Shown piece after piece: positions 7,720 to 15,631 of a stretch of 64,000 nt of DNA. The stretch's first letter is position 1. The number at the start of each line of letters is the position of its first letter. The position numbers were made by a program, and so were the translations under genes. The notes beneath the pieces are model-generated. The model was not told where the DNA came from. It saw nothing but the letters and a program-made list of their open reading frames with translations, and did no database searches. The DNA is from Gemmatimonadota bacterium (lineage in GTDB: Bacteria; Latescibacterota; UBA2968; GCA-2709665), in assembly GCA_028873695.1 (NCBI GenBank), contig JAPPNU010000012.1, positions 62,001 to 126,000 on the forward strand, read 5' to 3'.

Positions 7720-9192
7720 ATGGACAGATCCACGGAAAAAATCGCCAAGGAGGGACTGACGTACGACGATGTGTTGCTGATTCCCGGAAAATCCGAAGTC
7801 TTGCCCAATCAGGTGGATCTGACCACGCGGCTCACCCGGAGGATCAGGCTGAATATCCCTCTGGTCAGCGCCGCCATGGATACGGTTACCGAAGCCCGTC
7901 TCGCTATTGCGCTTGCCCAGGAAGGCGGCATCGGGATTGTACACAGGAATCTGTCCATCGAAGAACAGGCCGAAGAGGTGGCCAAGGTGAAACGGTCGGA
8001 AAGCGGTATGATCGTCGATCCGCTGACGCTTTCGCCGGACAACTATATCCGCGAAGCGCTCGAGATGATGTCCAAGTACCGGATTTCCGGAGTGCCGATC
8101 GTAGACGGCGGCAAGAGACTCGTGGGCATCCTGACCAACCGGGACCTCCGGTTCGAGAAAAACGTGCACCGGAAGGTGTCCGAGGTCATGACGCACAAGG
8201 GACTGGTGACGGCCCGGTTGGGAATCTCCCTGGAGGAAGCACAGGAGATTCTCCAGGAACATCGTATCGAAAAGCTGCCCGTCGTCGACGACAAGGGCGT
8301 GCTCAAGGGCCTGATCACCGTAAAGGATATCGAAAAGAAGATACAGTACCCGCATGCATGCAAAGACAGACTCGGGAGGCTGCGCGTGGGCGCCGCGGTC
8401 GGGGTGGGGGGTGATCTGGAATCCCGGGTTGGTACGCTGGTCGACCGGGACGTGGACGTGATTGTCGTGGATACGGCGCACGGCCATTCCCGGGGCGTTC
8501 TCGAAGCCGTGGAACGCATCAAGAATGCCTTTCCTGAAACCGAAGTGATTGCCGGAAACATCGTGACGGCCGAGGCGGCGCGGGACCTGATTCTGGCCGG
8601 AACGGACGCGGTCAAGGTGGGAATGGGGCCATCGGCGAGTTGCACGACCCGGGTCATCGCCGGAGCCGGCGTGCCCCAGGTATCGGCCATCATGGACTGC
8701 GCCGAGGTCGCGGAGAAGGCAGACGTTCCGGCCATCGCGGACGGCGGCATCACCCAGTCGGGAGATATCACCAAAGCCATCGCGGCCGGCGCGAATTCCG
8801 TGATGATCGGATTTCTCTTCGCAGGTACGGACGAAAGTCCCGGAGAGACGGTAATCTACCAGGGACGTACCTTCAAGGTCTACAGGGGAATGGGTTCTCT
8901 GGGCGCCATGCAGCGCGGAAGCAGGGACCGATATTTCCAGGGAGACGTCGAAGCCAACAAGCTGGTTCCCGAGGGCATTGAAGGGCAAGTGCCCTACAAG
9001 GGATCGATCTCAGGATTCATCTATCAGCTCATCGGCGGGTTGAGGGCGGGCATGGGCTATTGCGGAACGAGAACCGTTGCCGAACTCCGCAGGAACGGCC
9101 GGTTCGTGAAGGTTTCGTCGGCCGGCGTCCGGGAAAGCCACGCGCACGACGTGTCGGTTACGAAAGAGGCGCCGAACTATCGGCTGGAGTAA
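7720..9192 (+). CDS. guaB: Inosine-5'-monophosphate dehydrogenase
   Basis: The 490-residue enzyme oxidises IMP to XMP with NAD+, the committed step to guanine nucleotides. It has the full family layout: N-terminal barrel half, a CBS pair (about 98-208), the catalytic loop [11 protein letters not shown] with Cys308, the phosphate-binding segment after it, and the flap region [11 protein letters not shown]. Length matches bacterial GuaB (about 488). GGGAG precedes the ATG. The leader contains a family B repeat and sits downstream of an RNA terminator. A perfect inverted repeat follows the stop, so guaB looks monocistronic; guaA is not adjacent. Confidence 0.98.
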   Translation: MDRSTEKIAKEGLTYDDVLLIPGKSEVLPNQVDLTTRLTRRIRLNIPLVSAAMDTVTEARLAIALAQEGGIGIVHRNLSIEEQAEEVAKVKRSESGMIVDPLTLSPDNYIREALEMMSKYRISGVPIVDGGKRLVGILTNRDLRFEKNVHRKVSEVMTHKGLVTARLGISLEEAQEILQEHRIEKLPVVDDKGVLKGLITVKDIEKKIQYPHACKDRLGRLRVGAAVGVGGDLESRVGTLVDRDVDVIVVDTAHGHSRGVLEAVERIKNAFPETEVIAGNIVTAEAARDLILAGTDAVKVGMGPSASCTTRVIAGAGVPQVSAIMDCAEVAEKADVPAIADGGITQSGDITKAIAAGANSVMIGFLFAGTDESPGETVIYQGRTFKVYRGMGSLGAMQRGSRDRYFQGDVEANKLVPEGIEGQVPYKGSISGFIYQLIGGLRAGMGYCGTRTVAELRRNGRFVKVSSAGVRESHAHDVSVTKEAPNYRLE

Positions 9193-9214
9193 GCGCCAGG
9201 TGGCGGGCAGGCAC

Positions 9215-9246
9215 ACGGCAGATGGTACGGTACCATCTGCCGTTTC
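9215..9246 (+). terminator. Inverted repeat after guaB
   Basis: ACGGCAGATGGTAC (9215-9228) is the exact complement of GTACCATCTGCCGT (9230-9243) and is followed by TTC. The stem is long but the T-tract short, so it is a likely though not certain terminator. Confidence 0.65.
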
Positions 9247-9261
9247 ACATGGAAGACCCGT

Positions 9262-10407
9262 GTGAAGCGGGGGGCGAGCGTGCAGATCGATATCGACGAA
9301 ATCCGGAACGGGTTCCCGGTGACCCGGAACTGGATTTATATGAACCACGCCGGAATAGCGCCAATCTCTCAGAACGTCTACCGCGCAATGGACGGCATGC
9401 TGCAGGACGTGACCCGCAACGGCATGGCAAACCTGCCCGAATGGGACGACGTATGTTCCCGGACGCGGGAATCCGCCGCGCGTCTGATCGGCGCAGACGC
9501 ATCGGAGATCGCCTTCGTCAAAAACACGTCCGATGGGATCCTGACGGCAGCCAACGGATTGACATGGCGGCAGGGCGACAACGTCGTCATACCCGATCGG
9601 GGATTCCCGGCCAACGTCTATCCATGGCTGAACCTGCAGCCGCAGGGGGTGGAGGTCCGGCGCGTTCCCGAGGTTGACGGCCGTATCCCGCTGAACGACC
9701 TGTTGAATGCCGTCGACGACCGGACGCGAGTGCTATCCGTAAGCTCTGTGGAATTCGCGAGCGGGTTCCGCCACGACCTCCGGGAAATCGGCCGATTCTG
9801 CAGGGCGCGAGGCGTCCTTTTCTTCGTGGACGCCATTCAGAGCCTCGGTGTGCTGTCCCTGGACGTGGCGGACGCCGAAATCGACTTTGTTTCGGCCGAC
9901 GCTCACAAATGGCTTCTGGGTCCGGAAGGAATCGGCGTCTTCTATTGTTCACACCGCGCCCGTCCGCACCTCCGAGTGGTGAATCTGGGCTGGGCGAACG
10001 TGGTGGCGCCGAGGGACTTCCTGTCGTACGATACCACGCTGTTGCCCAACGCGCAGCGGTTTGAATGCGGCACGTTGAATACCGTGGGCGTTCACGGGTT
10101 GAGGGCCGGTCTGGATCTCCTCCTTCGCATTGGCATCGAAAGCATCGAAGCGAGGGTACTGTCGTTGACCGATCAACTCTGCGCCGGGCTCGAGGAAAAG
10201 GGATGCCGGGTGGTCAGTTCAAGGGCTCGCGGCGAAAAGTCGGGCATTGTCGTGTTCCATCACGCCCGGATCGATACGGAGTCGATTTTTCGGAAGCTGT
10301 CCGACGCGCGGGTCGTTTGTGCGATACGGGGAGGAGGCATCCGGCTGTCGCCGCATTTCTACAATACCGAAGAGGAAGTCGATCACGTTCTGGACGCCAT
10401 TCCGTAA
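9262..10407 (+). CDS. Class V aminotransferase (cysteine desulfurase/isopenicillin-epimerase-like)
   Basis: The 381-residue PLP enzyme has an N-terminal NHAGIAPIS segment, the cofactor aspartate in LFFVDAIQSLG, and the Schiff-base lysine in SADAHKWLLGPEGIG. The DAHKW-GP-G pattern is typical of the NifS-like/isopenicillin N epimerase branch rather than housekeeping IscS. The C-terminal cysteine loop of desulfurases is not evident, so aminotransferase, lyase or epimerase chemistry is open. The frame opens at GTG 9262; GTG 9280 (VQIDIDE) is equally plausible with GGGGGG upstream. A family D repeat begins immediately after the stop. Confidence 0.85.
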   Translation: MKRGASVQIDIDEIRNGFPVTRNWIYMNHAGIAPISQNVYRAMDGMLQDVTRNGMANLPEWDDVCSRTRESAARLIGADASEIAFVKNTSDGILTAANGLTWRQGDNVVIPDRGFPANVYPWLNLQPQGVEVRRVPEVDGRIPLNDLLNAVDDRTRVLSVSSVEFASGFRHDLREIGRFCRARGVLFFVDAIQSLGVLSLDVADAEIDFVSADAHKWLLGPEGIGVFYCSHRARPHLRVVNLGWANVVAPRDFLSYDTTLLPNAQRFECGTLNTVGVHGLRAGLDLLLRIGIESIEARVLSLTDQLCAGLEEKGCRVVSSRARGEKSGIVVFHHARIDTESIFRKLSDARVVCAIRGGGIRLSPHFYNTEEEVDHVLDAIP

Positions 10408-10420
10408 AAGCGGGGAGACG

Positions 10421-10606
10421 CAGACCTCTCCCCCCAGCCCCCTCTCCTAAAGGTAAGGGGGAGACAAGAGAAGCATTGCGTTGACGCCTTACTATAATAG
10501 ACTCTCGTAGACGGGAGAACGTCATCTTCGCTTGTTCTCAAGGACAGTACACCGAGGAACCCCGGTTCCCCCTTCCTTCAGGAAGGGGGTCAGGGGGTAG
10601 GTCCGG
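10421..10606 (+). repeat. Family D repeat, copy 1
   Basis: About 185 bp matching the reverse complement of 36250-36433. It contains two palindromic G/C blocks (CCCCCTCTCC...AGGGGGAGA and CCCCCTTCCTTCAGGAAGGGGG) joined by a middle segment with TCGTAGACGGG and CTCAAGGACA shared by both copies. Non-coding. It ends exactly where homology of the following NTF2-like frame begins. Confidence 0.85.
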
Positions 10607-10607
10607 C

Positions 10608-11003
10608 GAGTTCGACAGTCTGCTGAACTCACTTGAGAATGCTGTAACAGCGGGTAATTCCCACGCTTTGGAGCAGATCCTGGCGAAGGACGTATGCGCG
10701 TTTTTTTCGGGAGGAGACGCGCCGGTACGCGGCAGGGACGCGGTTCTGGCGACGTGGTCAGGTCACTTCGAGCGCTGGCGTGACGTGCGAATCGAACGAC
10801 GGGATACCGTGTCGGGAACCCGGGGAAACGTGGCCTGGTGTCAGTTTCTGTGGGACGGCGAAGGCAGAATGGGGGCGCAACGCTACAGGCTGGAGGGCGA
10901 GCGGTGGACCGCCGTCCTGCGACGTGAGAACGGTTGCTGGCGATTCGTGCAGATGCATTCGTCCCTGCCATACAGGGATTGGGAAGCGCACCGCACGGAG
11001 TGA
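10608..11003 (+). pseudogene. NTF2/SnoaL-like protein, 5' end disrupted by a repeat
   Basis: The frame encodes an NTF2-like alpha-beta cone domain of the SnoaL/DUF4440 sort: an N-terminal helix (FDSLLNSLENAVTAGN), then the strand/helix core ending in NGCWRFVQMHSS. Family-like sequence starts at about 10608, right at the edge of a family D repeat, and the upstream frame has no ATG or GTG. The first usable start is TTG 10670-10668, which would delete the first helix. Most likely the repeat removed or displaced the start. If TTG 10668 is used, a 111-residue protein would result. Function unknown; such domains include ketosteroid-isomerase-like enzymes and calcium/calmodulin kinase association domains. 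Confidence 0.6.
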
Positions 11004-11046
11004 CGGTGGTGTCTGTGCCGCCCTGAAGGCCGGATAAAAGAGGACC

Positions 11047-12162
11047 GTGGTGGAGGGATTGCCCGAGACGATCCTGCAGTTCGGCGGAGGCAATTTTCTC
11101 CGCGCGTTCGTCGATGTGTTCGTACACGAAGCGAATGCAGCGGGAGAACGCGTGGGGCGTATCGTTGTCGTACAGTCCACGGAAGGCAACCGGGCGGCGC
11201 TGCTGAACGCGCAGGACGGGACGTATCACGTGGTCTTCAGAGGTTTGGCGAACGGGGTGGCAATTGACAGAACGCTCGCGGTTCGGAGTATCAGCCGGGC
11301 GCTGATTGCGAAATCGGAATGGTCGAAGGTGGTTCATGTCGCCCGGTCGCCGGCTTTGCGCATGGTCGTCTCCAATACGACCGAAGCCGGGTACTCGCTC
11401 GTTGACGACGATGATCCCGATATGCCCCTTTCGTTTCCCGCCCGGCTGCTATGCGTTCTCAACGCCCGTTACCGGGCCGGCCTTCCGGGTCTGTCGGTGC
11501 TGCCCTGTGAACTGGTAGAGCCGAATGGCGAACTGCTTCGGGAACTGGTGCTCGCCCAGGCCCAAGCCTGGGGTTTGGACGCGGGGCTTCAGGGCTGGAT
11601 CCGCCGGGACGTGCGGTGGGTGAACACGCTCGTGGATCGCATTGTCAGCGGAAGGCCGGATTCGCATCCGCTTCTGGCCTCGGACGGGTTGCTCACGGCA
11701 GCGGAGCCGTTTGCCCTCTGGGTGGTCGAGGCGCGGGCGGAAGATCTCTTCGAACACCCCAGTGTCCGGTACGTGCCCGACGTTCGACCGTATGCACTGC
11801 GGAAGGTGCGCATTCTGAACGGCGCCCATACGTCGCTGGTGTGCAAGGCGGGGCCATCGGGGCTGCGTACGGTTCGCGAAGCGGTGGGTGACCCGGCGGT
11901 CGGAGGGTGGCTGAGGCGCCTGGTCTTCGAAGAAATCGTACCAACGCTCGAGCACGTCGTGGAGGATGCCCGGCCGTTTGCCGAACAGGTCCTGGAGCGG
12001 TTCGCCAACCCCTTTCTGGATCACCGGCTCGAGGATATCGCGCTGCATCATGACGAGAAAGTAAAGGTGCGCCTGGCGCCCACCTACGAGGCGTTTCTGA
12101 AGGCGTTCGGGCGGCCGCCCGAGTTGCTGGGTGAAATACTCGCCCCGTACCGTGACGCGTAG
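11047..12162 (+). CDS. Tagaturonate reductase-like polyol dehydrogenase
   Basis: The 371-residue protein belongs to the long-chain mannitol/altronate dehydrogenase family. It has the N-terminal NAD motif LQFGGGNFLRAF, the central VVSNTTEAGY segment, and the catalytic-lysine motif KVRILNGAHT. Closest match by motif is UxaB, which interconverts tagaturonate and altronate in hexuronate breakdown. It is shorter than Escherichia coli UxaB (about 480), mainly in the C-terminal domain. GTG 11047 has AAGAGGA just upstream. It precedes the DegT-PhyH-creatininase genes by about 100 bp; no uronate isomerase is nearby, so the substrate is uncertain. Confidence 0.8.
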   Translation: MVEGLPETILQFGGGNFLRAFVDVFVHEANAAGERVGRIVVVQSTEGNRAALLNAQDGTYHVVFRGLANGVAIDRTLAVRSISRALIAKSEWSKVVHVARSPALRMVVSNTTEAGYSLVDDDDPDMPLSFPARLLCVLNARYRAGLPGLSVLPCELVEPNGELLRELVLAQAQAWGLDAGLQGWIRRDVRWVNTLVDRIVSGRPDSHPLLASDGLLTAAEPFALWVVEARAEDLFEHPSVRYVPDVRPYALRKVRILNGAHTSLVCKAGPSGLRTVREAVGDPAVGGWLRRLVFEEIVPTLEHVVEDARPFAEQVLERFANPFLDHRLEDIALHHDEKVKVRLAPTYEAFLKAFGRPPELLGEILAPYRDA

Positions 12163-12210
12163 CGATGATAGAAAGGAATTCGTACCGCGAGGCCGTACCG
12201 ATATCCGGCT

Positions 12211-12237
12211 TTAGCTGACGGCTGATTGCTGACAGCT
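12211..12237 (+). repeat. Family C GCTGA-rich repeat, copy 1
   Basis: Short run of near-identical AGCTGAC/GGCTGAT units in the gap before the DegT gene. The same degenerate motif recurs at 36454-36488 and 60498-60540. Confidence 0.7.
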
Positions 12238-12267
12238 TGACTTCGTATCAAGCCAAAGGAGGTGTTG

Positions 12268-13497
12268 ATGGATAAGGCGGCGCTTCTGGGCGGGACCCCC
12301 GTCCGGTCCGAACCGTTTCCGTCCTGGCCGCAGTCGGACGGGCGCGACCTGGAATATCTGGGCGCGGTCCTGGAAACCAGCCTCTGGGGCGGCACCATTC
12401 ACGGCCCGAGGGTAACGGCGTTCTGCGACGCCTTCGCGAAATTTTCAGATGCGCGGCACGGCGTGGGTATGGGCAGCTGTACGGCCGGGCTGGAGTTGTC
12501 CCTCCGGGCATTCGGCGTCGGACCGGGAGACGAAGTGATCGTCCCCGCCTACACGTTCATCGCAACGGCGCTGGCGCCCCTTGCGATCGGGGCGGACGTC
12601 GTCTTCGTGGATATCGACCCACAGACGTTCTGCACAACGCCCGAAACGATTGAAGGCGCGATATCCTCGCGCACGAAAGCGGTGATTCCCGTACACTTCG
12701 CCGGACACGCCGCGGACGTGGAGGGCATCCGATCGCTGGCGGACAGGCACGGGTTGAAGGTTGTATGGGACGCGGCGCACGCGCACACGTCCGGGTGGCA
12801 GGGAAGAATGCTGGGCGGCCTCGGCGACGTGGCGGTATACAGTTTCAACCACGCCAAGAATCTGACGTGCGGCGAAGGAGGGATCGTAACGACGAACGAC
12901 GAGGGGCTCGCGGATTTTCTGAAGTTCACCCTCTCCACTTTCGGAAGGAAAAAGGGCCGGCCCTGGTACGAACATCACCACCTCGGATTTTCCGATCCGC
13001 TGACGGAGTTCCAGGGCGCCATCCTGCAGGCGCAGTTCGAGCGACTGGATGAACAGAGCCGCAAACGTGAGGAGAATGCCAGGCTGCTGATTCGAGGACT
13101 TACGGAGGTTGAAGGGATCGGTCCGCCGTATGTGTCTCCCGATGTCACGCGCCATGGCTGGCACGTATTCGTGATGACCTATAACGGAGATGCATTCGGC
13201 GGCCTTCCGAAGGAGACGTTCAAAAAGGCGCTCGAAGCCGAGGGAATCCCGAACGGCGGGTATACCTATCCTCTGTATGACAATCCGATGTTCAACACGG
13301 AAACCGGCGAGGTTGCCGGAGCACAGGGCAGGTGTCGCGTGATGCCCTGCCCTGTGAGCGAGTGGGCGTGCCGGGACGGCGTCTTCAACATATCCCAATC
13401 CATGATGCTGGATGAACCCGACGGGATGAACGACGTCGTGACGGCGATCGAGAAGGTGAAAGCCAATGCCGGGGATCTATTGGACTGGAAGGAGTGA
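12268..13497 (+). CDS. DegT/DnrJ/EryC1/StrS-family aminotransferase
   Basis: The 409-residue PLP enzyme shows the family signatures: PAYTFIATALA substrate loop, cofactor aspartate 168 (VVWDAAHAH) and Schiff-base Lys197 in YSFNHAKNLTCGEGG. The family mostly aminates keto-sugars for natural products, lipopolysaccharide or cyclitols, and the NLTCGEGG variant is common in cyclitol/AHBA-type enzymes. AAAGGAGG lies 5-6 nt before ATG 12268, preferred over GTG 12262. The PhyH gene starts 3 bp after its stop, so the two are co-translated. A role in making or degrading a modified sugar is inference. Confidence 0.9.
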   Translation: MDKAALLGGTPVRSEPFPSWPQSDGRDLEYLGAVLETSLWGGTIHGPRVTAFCDAFAKFSDARHGVGMGSCTAGLELSLRAFGVGPGDEVIVPAYTFIATALAPLAIGADVVFVDIDPQTFCTTPETIEGAISSRTKAVIPVHFAGHAADVEGIRSLADRHGLKVVWDAAHAHTSGWQGRMLGGLGDVAVYSFNHAKNLTCGEGGIVTTNDEGLADFLKFTLSTFGRKKGRPWYEHHHLGFSDPLTEFQGAILQAQFERLDEQSRKREENARLLIRGLTEVEGIGPPYVSPDVTRHGWHVFVMTYNGDAFGGLPKETFKKALEAEGIPNGGYTYPLYDNPMFNTETGEVAGAQGRCRVMPCPVSEWACRDGVFNISQSMMLDEPDGMNDVVTAIEKVKANAGDLLDWKE

Positions 13498-13500
13498 GCG

Positions 13501-14316
13501 ATGGCCGAATCGGTGGCTCTGACGCTGTCCCAGCGGTTTCACTTCGATACATACGGTTACGTCCTGCTTGAAAACGCGTTGACGCCGGAGCAGGTGGAAC
13601 GCATGAAGGCGGCGCTCTACCGGCTCAAGGCAAACCCGGCGGCCGCGCCGCACGTCTATGTTCGTCCGAGAGGCGATCATCATGTGCTTTTCGGAAACCT
13701 GGTTGAATTCGATCCCGCACTTCTGGAATATGCGGCCCATCCCGGACTGGTTCCGCTGGTGGAAGAGGTGGTGGGAGGCGCGGTGAGACTGGAGGAGACG
13801 GAAGCGATCATCAACCGGCGGGATCCGGATGCGGACCTGGATCAACTCCGCATGCGCCGCACCAATCCAACGGGTTTTCACAGGGGAACAACTGCAACGT
13901 GGGGTTGCTATACCGAGCAGGACCGGTATCACTGCATCTTTGTGAAGACGCTCGCCTACCTGACGGACGTTGGACCGGACGACGGAGGCACAAGTCTGAT
14001 CCCGGGCAGCCACCGGCTGACCTGGCCGCGCGAAGAGATGATTCAGGCGGCCATGGACGACGAGCGGCTGATCCATCAGGTCGAGGCCGCGGCCGGTTCG
14101 GTACTCCTGTTCGGGGAGTCGCTGATCCACAGCACGACGGCGATTCGGAGTGACAGGGAGCGGGTGATTCTGGTTGCGGGATACACGCCGCCGATGATCC
14201 GGGAGTGGATGGGAAACGAAGTGAGCCCCGAATTCGTCGAGACCCTGCCGGAAGAAATGCGACCGCTCATCTCCGGCAGCGACAGCTGGAACTGGCGGCG
14301 CAACTACACACAGTAA
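13501..14316 (+). CDS. Phytanoyl-CoA dioxygenase-fold protein with HxG iron site
   Basis: The 271-residue protein belongs to the PhyH Fe(II)/2-oxoglutarate family. The core includes YLTDVGPDDGG, LIPGSHR, distal His210 in ESLIHSTTA, and an arginine (219 or 221) placed to bind 2-oxoglutarate. Hydroxylases of this family hold iron with His-x-Asp...His. Here the first motif reads GFHRGT, so Asp is replaced by Gly129 (His127-Arg-Gly). Loss of this carboxylate is the hallmark of Fe/2OG halogenases such as SyrB2 (HxA) and WelO5 (HxG), but could also mean an altered or inactive enzyme. Strong AAGGAG precedes the ATG. It is tightly linked to the DegT aminotransferase and creatininase genes. Confidence 0.85.
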   Translation: MAESVALTLSQRFHFDTYGYVLLENALTPEQVERMKAALYRLKANPAAAPHVYVRPRGDHHVLFGNLVEFDPALLEYAAHPGLVPLVEEVVGGAVRLEETEAIINRRDPDADLDQLRMRRTNPTGFHRGTTATWGCYTEQDRYHCIFVKTLAYLTDVGPDDGGTSLIPGSHRLTWPREEMIQAAMDDERLIHQVEAAAGSVLLFGESLIHSTTAIRSDRERVILVAGYTPPMIREWMGNEVSPEFVETLPEEMRPLISGSDSWNWRRNYTQ

Positions 14317-14343
14317 GAAGGATACCCTCGAGGAGTTTTCCCA

Positions 14344-15087
14344 ATGGCGGACAAGCGTGTATTCGTAGGGGACCTGACCCGGACGGAATTTCGACAGCGA
14401 ATGGAATCGGGTGAGATCGAGGCGGCGATCGTGCCGGTCGGCGCTACCGAACAGCACAATGAACATCTGGCGATGATTCACGATGCGTTTCACGTTACCC
14501 ACGTTGCGGAACAGGCGGCCAGACGTCGTCATCCCCGGGTCGTGGTGGCGTCTCCCGTAAGCATCGGCGTATCGGAGCAATGGATGGCGCATATCGGTAC
14601 CCTGACGGTGCGGCCCGAGATCTTCTGCGAGTACGTATACGACGTGTGCGATTCACTCAGGCGGGCGGGTATCGGAAATATCCTGATTTTGAACGGCCAT
14701 GGCGGGAACGTGAAACCGATCATGCGCCGAATAGACGAGTACCGGGAACGTCTGGGTCTGAATCTGCGGTTTCAGTCGTACTGGGACGTGTGCGATCCCG
14801 CGCTCGTTTTTTCAACCATGGAGGCCAATCGTCTCCCCGGTCACGCCTGTGAATTTGAGACCTCGACGATGCTGGCGCTTGCGCCGGAACGCGTACACGA
14901 GGCGCTTATGGTCAATGAGGCTGCGAAGCTGGGAACGAAGGAAAAAGGAGAATTGCTGATCGGACACGCGGTTGCGGGTGTGGCGGACGTGCTGGACAAG
15001 ATGATCGCGGGCGAAACAGTGGACAAGCCTCCGGTCACGTTCGCGGAGGGACAGCGGATTCACATGGTGACCGGAGACCCGATTTAG
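14344..15087 (+). CDS. Creatininase-family amidohydrolase
   Basis: The 247-residue protein has the metal-binding motifs of the creatininase fold: GATEQHNEHLAMIHDAFH (Glu, His, Asp ligands), LNGHGGN and HACEFETS. The family opens cyclic amides or cleaves formamides (creatininase, FAPy deformylase, mycofactocin peptidase MftE). Length is normal. GAGGAG precedes the ATG, and the gene lies 27 bp after the PhyH gene, suggesting one operon with the aminotransferase. Substrate unknown. Confidence 0.88.
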   Translation: MADKRVFVGDLTRTEFRQRMESGEIEAAIVPVGATEQHNEHLAMIHDAFHVTHVAEQAARRRHPRVVVASPVSIGVSEQWMAHIGTLTVRPEIFCEYVYDVCDSLRRAGIGNILILNGHGGNVKPIMRRIDEYRERLGLNLRFQSYWDVCDPALVFSTMEANRLPGHACEFETSTMLALAPERVHEALMVNEAAKLGTKEKGELLIGHAVAGVADVLDKMIAGETVDKPPVTFAEGQRIHMVTGDPI

Positions 15088-15153
15088 GCAGGTAACAAGA
15101 CGCGTTGCATGGCAGCCTCAAGGTTATCCGAAAAACTGAAACCGACTCAGGAC

Positions 15154-15387
15154 TCAGGATTTACTCAACGTCAAAATGATGGTGACAGCCGTTCCGATGT
15201 TGGCAATGAGAACCGTAGTCAGCAGGCCGACAAGCCACTTGAAGTTGCTGTTGATTCGATTTTCGATATTCGTAAAGCGGTTGTCGATGTTGTTCAATCG
15301 GTTGTCGATAGTATTCAATCGGTGGCTGATCTGTTCGACAATCGCTTCCAGGGCGGCGACTCGGCTTTCAACGGAGGGGACGTTCAT
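15154..15387 (-). CDS. Small coiled-coil plus single-TM protein (XhlA-like)
   Basis: The 77-residue protein has an N-terminal heptad-repeat coiled coil built from near repeats of NTIDNRLNNIDNRFTNIENR, then one C-terminal membrane helix (WLVGLLTTVLIANIGTAVTII). This is the layout of XhlA-type haemolysin/phage-holin-associated proteins, though such proteins also occur outside phages and no other phage gene is near. ATG 15387 has AAAGGA upstream. It follows tRNA-Thr on the same strand. Confidence 0.7.
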   Translation of the reverse strand: MNVPSVESRVAALEAIVEQISHRLNTIDNRLNNIDNRFTNIENRINSNFKWLVGLLTTVLIANIGTAVTIILTLSKS

Positions 15388-15479
15388 AGGTTGTCCTTTC
15401 TGCGGGCGATAGGCGGGCAGTGTATGGCCGTCACCTGTGTTAAACCTCAATTCGACTATAATCAGGCGAACCGAAAAAA

Positions 15480-15554
15480 TGGAGCCGCCCGGGGGGTTCG
15501 AACCCCCGACCTACGGATTACAAATCCGTTGCTCTACCGCTGAGCTAGGGCGGC
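15480..15554 (-). tRNA. tRNA-Thr(UGU) with encoded CCA
   Basis: Read on the minus strand it has the acceptor pair GCCGCCC/GGGCGGC, a D-arm with AGCTCAGCGGTAGAGC, the anticodon stem ACGGA/TCCGT around TTTGTAA (anticodon TGT), a T-arm with GGTTCGAACCC, discriminator T, and genomically encoded CCA (15482-15480). It lies between cysS and the coiled-coil gene. Confidence 0.97.
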
Positions 15555-15631
15555 CCGGGTTCACCAACTGATATTCCGTGTCTGTAAAAGGCAAGGACGC
15601 CACATGCGGCCCGGAAGGCTGTCGCCGTCCG

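Noticed and set aside
10493..10498. TATAAT inside the family D repeat as a promoter for the NTF2-like frame
   Set aside because: No acceptable -35 box at 16-18 bp; the nearby TTGACG is only 6 bp away.
15109..15543. Plus-strand frame spanning the coiled-coil gene and tRNA-Thr
   Set aside because: It runs through a confident tRNA and is the complement of a gene with a good ribosome site.
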